From an uncultured Peptococcaceae bacterium (GTDB lineage Bacteria > Bacillota > Peptococcia > Peptococcales > Peptococcaceae): a stretch of 10,150 nucleotides of DNA. Made by a program: the position numbers and the translations under genes. Of the stretch, positions 6,027-10,150 are shown piece by piece. The DNA is taken from positions 1-10,150 of the forward strand of contig USPE01000054.1 in assembly GCA_900556545.1 (NCBI GenBank). Direction: 5' to 3'. Every line of letters starts with the position of its first letter. Position 1 is the stretch's first letter. The notes under the pieces are model-generated. The model was given only the letters and a program-made list of their open reading frames with translations, had not been told where the DNA came from and ran no database searches.

Positions 6027-7999
6027 CATCTGAGCAATCCCGTTTTTCTTACCGGAAACTGGCGGCGCACACACTGAGCAACAACCGGCAGACTTATCTG
6101 CCTTATACCGTTGCCGCCACAGTGACTGTTATGATTTACTACATCCTGCAGTCGCTATCTTTAGACCCTGCTATGGATTCCATACTGGGCGGACGGATTG
6201 TCGCCGAATTTATGGCTATGGGCAGCGTGGTTATCGCCGTTTTTTCTATCATTTTTCTGTTTTATATCAACAACTTTCTCATGAAGCGCCGCAAAAAAGA
6301 ATTGGGACTTTATCATATCCTCGGCATGGAAAAACAGCATATCTGCTGTATTACAGCAATCGAACTATTCTTTGTAGGCATAGTCAGCATTTTGTCCGGC
6401 ATTTTTTTAGGAATCTGCTGCAACAAATTTATGTATCTGCTGATTGTAAAACTGCTGCACGGCACTGTATCCTTCGGCTTTTATATTTCTGCAAAAGCAG
6501 TCTGCCGCACAATGTTATTTTTTTCCATAGCATTCGGTCTCACCTTTTCAGGCACAGTCTGGCAAATTTGCACCAGCAACCCCATCACACTGCTGCGCAG
6601 TGAGCAAACAGGCGAGCAGGAACCCAAAGCAAAAAAAGGCATTGCAATTTTGGGCTTGTTTTGTCTCGGCGCAGGTTATGCCATCGCCCTGTCATTACAA
6701 CAGCCCATAGAAGCCATGATCCCCTTGCTGATTGCTGTATTATTGGTTATCATCGGCACATATTGCACCTTCACCGCCGGCAGCATTGCACTGTTAAAGC
6801 TGCTCAAAAACAAAAAAGATTATTATTATACACCTGCTCATTTTGTCAGCGTGTCCGGATTATTATACCGCATGAAGCAAAATGCTGTGGGACTGGCCAA
6901 CATCTGCATTTTGTCCACCATTGTGCTGGTGCTGTTATCTTCCACCTTGGCGCTAATGCTGGGCATTGAAGAAAATATCGACCGCCGCAATCCCTATGAT
7001 ATTTCCTTTTATGCACTGGACAGCACACCGCAGCAAAATGATCAGTGGCTGCAGATTACCGAGGACATACTGCATCAGCAAACCACCATTACCGGTCTGG
7101 ATTCCTATGTATATTTGGAATATACAGCCCAACAGACGAACAATCAGTTGGAACTGGCAACAAAATACAGCGCTGCTGACAGCGCAGATACCAAAGCGCT
7201 CCTGCTGATTCCCGGCAGCTCCTATCTGGCAGCAGAACCGCAAGGGCAGCCTCCGGTTCCCGGACAGCTGCTGCTGTACGATTCCAGCCAAACGTACCGG
7301 TATGACACACTGCAGCTGGAAGCACAAACCTATACAGTCCGCACACTGGATACGCCTTTTGTACACAACAGTATGGCTGACTACAATCGCACCGGCAGTT
7401 ATTATCTGGTGCTGTCCGACTATGATTTTGAACAGTTTTGCCAAAGTCATAACCAACAACCGGAATTTTACTGCGGCATAACACTGTCTGCCATTCCCCA
7501 ACAACAGTTAGAAATAGCCCAATCGCTGCAGCAGGCTTTGGAAGCCCAGGGTTTATACGGCCGCGTAGAAAGCCGCAGCGGCATAGCCGCAGAACTGCGG
7601 GGCATGTACGGCGGACTGCTGTTTCTGGGCGGATTTTTAAGCATCATCTTTTTCCTGGCTACGGTGCTAATTATTTATTACAAACAAATTTCAGAAGGCT
7701 ACGAAGATAAAAAACGCTATCAAATTCTGCAAAATGTAGGCATGAGCCAGCAGGAAGTAAAAGCCGCCGTCACATCGCAAATTCGGATTGTATTCTTTCT
7801 GCCGCTGCTGATGGCAGCGCTGCACATGCTCGTCTGCCTGCCGGCCTTATACAAAATACTGACAATATTGGGGCTGGTCAATTTTCAGCTGCTGCTGGGC
7901 AGCACCATTGGATGCTTTTCGCTGTTTGCTCTGCTGTATCTGTTTGTATATCGGCTGACATCCCGCGCCTATTATCAAATTGTTAAATATACAAAATAA
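6023..7999 (+). CDS. BceB-like ABC permease with large extracellular domain (FtsX family)
   Basis: This 658-residue membrane protein has about ten transmembrane helices in the BceB order. Helices lie near 24-46, 61-83, 108-130, 155-178, 206-224, 232-256 and 293-313. An extracellular domain of about 214 residues (315-528) follows, then helices near 529-553, 587-612 and 622-643. The large domain between helices 7 and 8 defines BceB-type permeases and is thought to contact the drug target and the kinase. The motif KRRKKELGLYHILGMEK (from about residue 88) after helix 2 is the cytoplasmic FtsX-type coupling segment, and a second one (KKRYQILQNVGMS) follows helix 8. AGGAGG precedes the ATG by nine bases, although the gene also overlaps the ATPase stop. 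The length fits the family (about 640-670). The extracellular domain is Gln/Tyr-rich and is expected to diverge most, so it gives no substrate clue. Confidence 0.93.
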   Translation: MTSEQSRFSYRKLAAHTLSNNRQTYLPYTVAATVTVMIYYILQSLSLDPAMDSILGGRIVAEFMAMGSVVIAVFSIIFLFYINNFLMKRRKKELGLYHILGMEKQHICCITAIELFFVGIVSILSGIFLGICCNKFMYLLIVKLLHGTVSFGFYISAKAVCRTMLFFSIAFGLTFSGTVWQICTSNPITLLRSEQTGEQEPKAKKGIAILGLFCLGAGYAIALSLQQPIEAMIPLLIAVLLVIIGTYCTFTAGSIALLKLLKNKKDYYYTPAHFVSVSGLLYRMKQNAVGLANICILSTIVLVLLSSTLALMLGIEENIDRRNPYDISFYALDSTPQQNDQWLQITEDILHQQTTITGLDSYVYLEYTAQQTNNQLELATKYSAADSADTKALLLIPGSSYLAAEPQGQPPVPGQLLLYDSSQTYRYDTLQLEAQTYTVRTLDTPFVHNSMADYNRTGSYYLVLSDYDFEQFCQSHNQQPEFYCGITLSAIPQQQLEIAQSLQQALEAQGLYGRVESRSGIAAELRGMYGGLLFLGGFLSIIFFLATVLIIYYKQISEGYEDKKRYQILQNVGMSQQEVKAAVTSQIRIVFFLPLLMAALHMLVCLPALYKILTILGLVNFQLLLGSTIGCFSLFALLYLFVYRLTSRAYYQIVKYTK

Positions 8000-8014
8000 G
8001 AGGAGTGTTATTTT

Positions 8015-8848
8015 ATGTCTTGCAAAACCGGGTTTAATTCGTTTCAGTTAAAATTAATTGCACTGATTCTGATGACCTTTGACCATATCCATTATTTTGG
8101 CTCTACCATCACTGTCATGCCTGCTTGGCTCCATATTTTGGGCCGGATTTCTGCGCCGCTGTTTCTGTTTATTCTGGCACAGGGAATGTATTACACCAGC
8201 AACAGATTCAAATATCTGCTGCGGCTCTATCTGGCTTCGCTGCTCATGGCCATAGGCAACATCCTAATGAATGACTATTTCCCTTTGCCGGGCAATGCAG
8301 TGATCATTAATAACATCTTTGCCACCATGTTTTTGTGCGGCATTTACATCTGTGCCATTGAATGGATGGCACAGGGCATCAAACAAAAACAAAGCAAAGC
8401 CTTCAGCCGCGGCCTGCTGTTCTTTTTACTGCCCATCATCTCCACCGTGCTGATGCTGGTGCTGGTTACTACGCAAACAGATATAAGCGCTGTGCGTTTA
8501 TTATTTATCCGCAGTATTGCGCTGCTGATTCCTTCCCCCTTATTTGTGGAAGGCTCTGTAGCTTGGATTTTATTAGGCGTGGCATTCTATTTTCTGCGCA
8601 GCCATAAAACTGGTCTGACTGTATTCTACAGCTTACTCAGTTTGTTCTTTTTATACCAAGCCGCCGCAGATGGCATCACGCTGGTCAATCTGTTCGTCAA
8701 TAACCCACAGTGGTTTATGATTGCTGCGCTGCCCTTTATGCTGCTCTATAATCAACAAAAGGGCCGCAGCATGAAGTATTTGTTTTATCTTTATTATCCG
8801 CTGCATATTTATGTGCTGGCTTTGCTGGCCCATTTGGCTGCATCCTGA
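8015..8848 (+). CDS. TraX-family multi-spanning membrane protein (putative acyltransferase)
   Basis: The 277-residue protein is hydrophobic throughout, with about eight membrane segments. It matches the TraX family: N-terminal LKLIALILMTFDHIHYF (Asp23-His24), LGRISAPLFLFILAQG (Gly43-Arg44), TSNRFKYLLRLYLASL, and the C-terminal KYLFYLYYPLHIYVLALL (Tyr260-Tyr261-Pro262-Leu263-His264). F-plasmid TraX acetylates pilin, and chromosomal Firmicute members are common but mostly uncharacterised. Conserved Asp-His and Tyr-Pro-Leu-His motifs recall membrane O-acyltransferases, so acylation of a surface molecule is a reasonable inference. GAGGAG lies nine bases before the ATG and only 15 bases separate it from the permease stop, with no terminator between, so it is probably the last gene of the transporter operon. 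No pilus or conjugation genes are near, which argues against a conjugative role. Confidence 0.88.
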   Translation: MSCKTGFNSFQLKLIALILMTFDHIHYFGSTITVMPAWLHILGRISAPLFLFILAQGMYYTSNRFKYLLRLYLASLLMAIGNILMNDYFPLPGNAVIINNIFATMFLCGIYICAIEWMAQGIKQKQSKAFSRGLLFFLLPIISTVLMLVLVTTQTDISAVRLLFIRSIALLIPSPLFVEGSVAWILLGVAFYFLRSHKTGLTVFYSLLSLFFLYQAAADGITLVNLFVNNPQWFMIAALPFMLLYNQQKGRSMKYLFYLYYPLHIYVLALLAHLAAS

Positions 8849-8857
8849 ATACAATAC

Positions 8858-8898
8858 GCATAATTTTGCATAAATCAGCAAAGTTATACAAAATTTTT
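8858..8898 (+). terminator. Likely terminator of the transporter/TraX operon
   Basis: Arms GCATAATTTTGC (8858-8869) and GCAAAGTTATAC (8878-8889) form a 12-position stem with one mismatch and one G-U pair around an eight-base loop, followed by AAAATTTTT. It is AT-rich and of moderate strength, and starts ten bases after the TraX stop. Confidence 0.5.
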
Positions 8899-8920
8899 CA
8901 AAAAAATTCATCAAATTGAA

Positions 8921-8949
8921 TTGACAATCAATTTCTCCTGTGCTAACAT
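8921..8949 (+). promoter_or_regulatory. Sigma-A promoter of the T-box/TRAP unit
   Basis: A perfect TTGACA (8921-8926) and TAACAT (8944-8949) are exactly 17 bases apart. The start would be near 8956, giving a leader of about 315 bases that contains the whole T-box. A strong constitutive promoter followed by a riboswitch is the usual T-box layout. Confidence 0.75.
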
Positions 8950-8955
8950 ATATTC

Positions 8956-9232
8956 ACTATAAAGCACATCGGTTTTATAGGTTTATATGCACATACAGCG
9001 ATGATGGGATTCCCAGTAGCGCAGTCCGGTTACAATGCAGAGAGCAGGTTGGTTGGTGAAAAACCTGCAGCACAGACTGAACGCCAATTTCACTCCCGGA
9101 GCTTCTGTTTTTAACAGCGGTTTGCTGGCCGTTACAGCAGCATAGAGGCATTGATGTTTTTTTTGTCCATCGATGTAAATAAAGGTGGTACCACGGTCAT
9201 TCGTCCTTTTTGGGATGGATGGCCGTTTTTTT
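8956..9232 (+). promoter_or_regulatory. T-box riboswitch, predicted tRNA-Phe specific
   Basis: This leader RNA binds an uncharged tRNA through its anticodon and its NCCA end and then prevents termination. The signature AAAGGTGGTACCACGG (9181-9196) is unmistakable. Stem I is recognisable: ACAG-CGATGAT-GGGA (8995-9009) can pair with TCCC-GGAGCTT-CTGT (9094-9108), the inner part resembling the usual GA/kink-turn motif. The AG bulge AGAGA (9039-9043) and the distal hairpin GCAGGTT/AACCTGC (9044-9068) with loop GGTTGGTGAAA follow the consensus. A hairpin CATTGATG/CATCGATG (9149-9175) fits stem III. The specifier codon just before the conserved ACTCCCGGAG is TTC (9089-9091), phenylalanine. The bulge UGGU (9186-9189) pairs with ACCA, matching the A73 discriminator of bacterial tRNA-Phe. 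The class is certain; the amino acid is a reading of the loop by analogy with known leaders. Confidence 0.93.
9193..9232 (+). terminator. T-box-controlled intrinsic terminator
   Basis: ACGGTCATTCGTCC (9193-9206) pairs with GGATGGATGGCCGT (9213-9226), allowing three G-U pairs, followed by seven U residues (9226-9232). The 5' arm overlaps the T-box sequence, and CCTTT (9205-9209) can instead pair with AAAGG (9181-9185). That gives the mutually exclusive terminator and antiterminator expected of a T-box. Confidence 0.85.
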
Positions 9233-9270
9233 ATCTATATTTTATTTTTTCTTTAGGAGGGGTTGCCAGT

Positions 9271-10150
9271 ATGCCCACTGACCAAAGCGCCGGTTCCAAC
9301 CAGGACTTTGACATTGAAAAAAAGGCGCAGGAACTTTTAGAGGAGACCGACTCGGACAGCAGAATCCGAATTTTTGACAGTAAATTTGCCAAACTTCTTG
9401 CTGTAGGTCTGATTATATGGTCGTTGTTTCAGCTTTATTACAATACCATTGGTGTCATGTCCACCATTCATTTTCGAGCCTGGCATATTTTATTTTTGCT
9501 CTGCTTTACCTTTGTCTATTATCCGGCGTTCAAAAAGGAAAAACGGAAACGAAAGCTTCCTCCCGTTTTTGACCTGGCTTTAATTGCTCTGACCATTTAT
9601 GTATACACCTATGTGGTCATCAACTACGATGCCATTGCCCAACGGGGCGGCAACTTAAACGGCGCAGACCTGCTGGTTGCCATACTGGGCATTCTGCTCA
9701 TCTTTGAAGCAGCTCGCCGTGCCAGTCCCAGTCTGGCTGTATTAGGGCTAATCTTTATGGCGTACAACTTTTTGGGGCCTTACATCCCCGGCGTATTCGG
9801 CCATACCGGCTTTAGCCTAAAGCGGATTCTCAGCCTGATGTTCTGGGGCAGTCAGGGCGTGTTTGGTGTCGGCATCGGCGTCAGCACCACCTATATCTTT
9901 TTATTCGTACTGTTTGGAGCTTTCCTCAAATACAGCGGCTTCAGCCAGTTTATCAATGACATTTCGCTGACTCTGGTGGGCCAAACACCGGGCGGCCCTG
10001 CCAAAGTAGCTGTATTGGCCAGCGCACTGATGGGCATGATCAACGGCAGCGCCATTGCCAATGTGGCCACCACCGGCACCATCACCATCCCATTGATGAA
10101 AAAAACCGGCTACAAACCGGAATTTGCCGCTGCAGTAGAAGCAGTGGCTT
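9271..10150 (+). CDS. TRAP transporter fused permease (4TM/12TM), N-terminal part
   Basis: This is an ion-gradient-driven secondary transporter subunit in the cytoplasmic membrane, in which the small (DctQ-like) and large (DctM-like) permeases are fused. The first 293 codons are in the window. Residues 1-40 are a charged cytoplasmic N-terminus (DQSAGSNQDFDIEKKAQELLEE is polar and helical). Four to five helices follow, near 42-60, 70-87, 99-118, 131-148 and 150-170. Then the DctM-like core begins with RILSLMFWGSQGVFGVGIGVS, LFGAFLKYSGFSQF, GQTPGGPAKVAVLASALMG and INGSAIANVATTGTITIPLMKK. These are hallmark blocks of the fused family that works with TAXI-type binding proteins. AGGAGG lies ten bases before the ATG. 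It is directly downstream of the T-box, so its expression should depend on tRNA charging. The binding-protein gene is not in view and may follow to the right. The substrate is unproven. Confidence 0.93.
   Translation, partial: MPTDQSAGSNQDFDIEKKAQELLEETDSDSRIRIFDSKFAKLLAVGLIIWSLFQLYYNTIGVMSTIHFRAWHILFLLCFTFVYYPAFKKEKRKRKLPPVFDLALIALTIYVYTYVVINYDAIAQRGGNLNGADLLVAILGILLIFEAARRASPSLAVLGLIFMAYNFLGPYIPGVFGHTGFSLKRILSLMFWGSQGVFGVGIGVSTTYIFLFVLFGAFLKYSGFSQFINDISLTLVGQTPGGPAKVAVLASALMGMINGSAIANVATTGTITIPLMKKTGYKPEFAAAVEAVA

Noticed and set aside
6846..7504. Long minus-strand open frames (up to 183 codons) inside the permease gene
   Set aside because: They are antisense to the extracellular-domain region of the permease. 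They have no ribosome binding site or recognisable motif, and are explained by codon bias in the sense gene.
5265..8848. Lantibiotic or bacteriocin biosynthesis island
   Set aside because: No precursor peptide, modification enzyme or processing peptidase is visible nearby. The module looks like stand-alone resistance and sensing.
8015..8848. Conjugative element or integrated plasmid suggested by the TraX name
   Set aside because: There is no relaxase, type IV secretion gene, integrase, attachment site or composition shift in the window. TraX-family proteins are widespread in Firmicute chromosomes.
9891..10088. Minus-strand 65-codon frame in the TRAP gene
   Set aside because: It is a mirror of the highly conserved DctM-like block on the plus strand, with no independent support.

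Overview
Organism. Small AT-rich leaders, strong AGGAGG-type ribosome binding sites, a T-box leader, a Bce-type peptide-sensing module and a fused TRAP permease together point to an anaerobic low-to-mid-GC Firmicute (Clostridia or Negativicutes). I cannot name the genus from sequence alone. No rRNA, tRNA, insertion sequence, phage gene or CRISPR array is visible, and the window reads as ordinary chromosome with small, tightly packed operons. LAYOUT. (1) Bases 1-988, minus strand: the N-terminal three quarters of folC (dihydrofolate/folylpolyglutamate synthase), running off the left edge. (2) 989-1325: a gene-poor gap. (3) 1326-2162: a secreted lipoprotein of unknown function. (4) 2248-2931: a DUF554 (YqgA/YdfK-like) membrane protein with its own promoter. 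(5) 3002-3172, minus strand: a 56-residue helical mini-protein convergent with the DUF554 gene; the two share a long hairpin terminator. (6) 3330-5068: an OmpR-type response regulator and an intramembrane-sensing histidine kinase, closed by a likely terminator. (7) 5134-8848: a regulated promoter region followed by an ABC ATPase, a 658-residue FtsX-type permease with a large extracellular domain, and a TraX-family membrane protein, also closed by a likely terminator. (8) 8921-9232: a promoter and a complete T-box riboswitch whose specifier reads UUC (phenylalanine). (9) 9271 to the right edge: the first 293 codons of a fused 4TM/12TM TRAP transporter permease. HOW THE GENES WORK TOGETHER. Units 6 and 7 form a BceRS-BceAB-like antimicrobial-peptide detoxification module. 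In this family the kinase has almost no sensor domain and reads the activity of the transporter, and the regulator then raises transporter expression. The sequence fits this: the regulator/kinase genes have a consensus-like promoter (TTTACA-N17-TATGAT). The transporter genes instead have two tandem TATACT boxes with no good -35, preceded by a TTACA-N4-TGTCA inverted repeat, a tandem 16-bp direct repeat and an ACATC-N4-GATGT inverted repeat. The TraX-like protein sits 15 bases after the permease and is probably co-transcribed, which suggests an added surface-modification function. The T-box/TRAP unit is separate. It implies that uptake through this TRAP system is switched on when charged tRNA-Phe runs low, hence a predicted role in acquiring phenylalanine or a precursor of it. 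The T-box/TRAP pairing, the operator architecture and the TraX association are the points most worth a second look.
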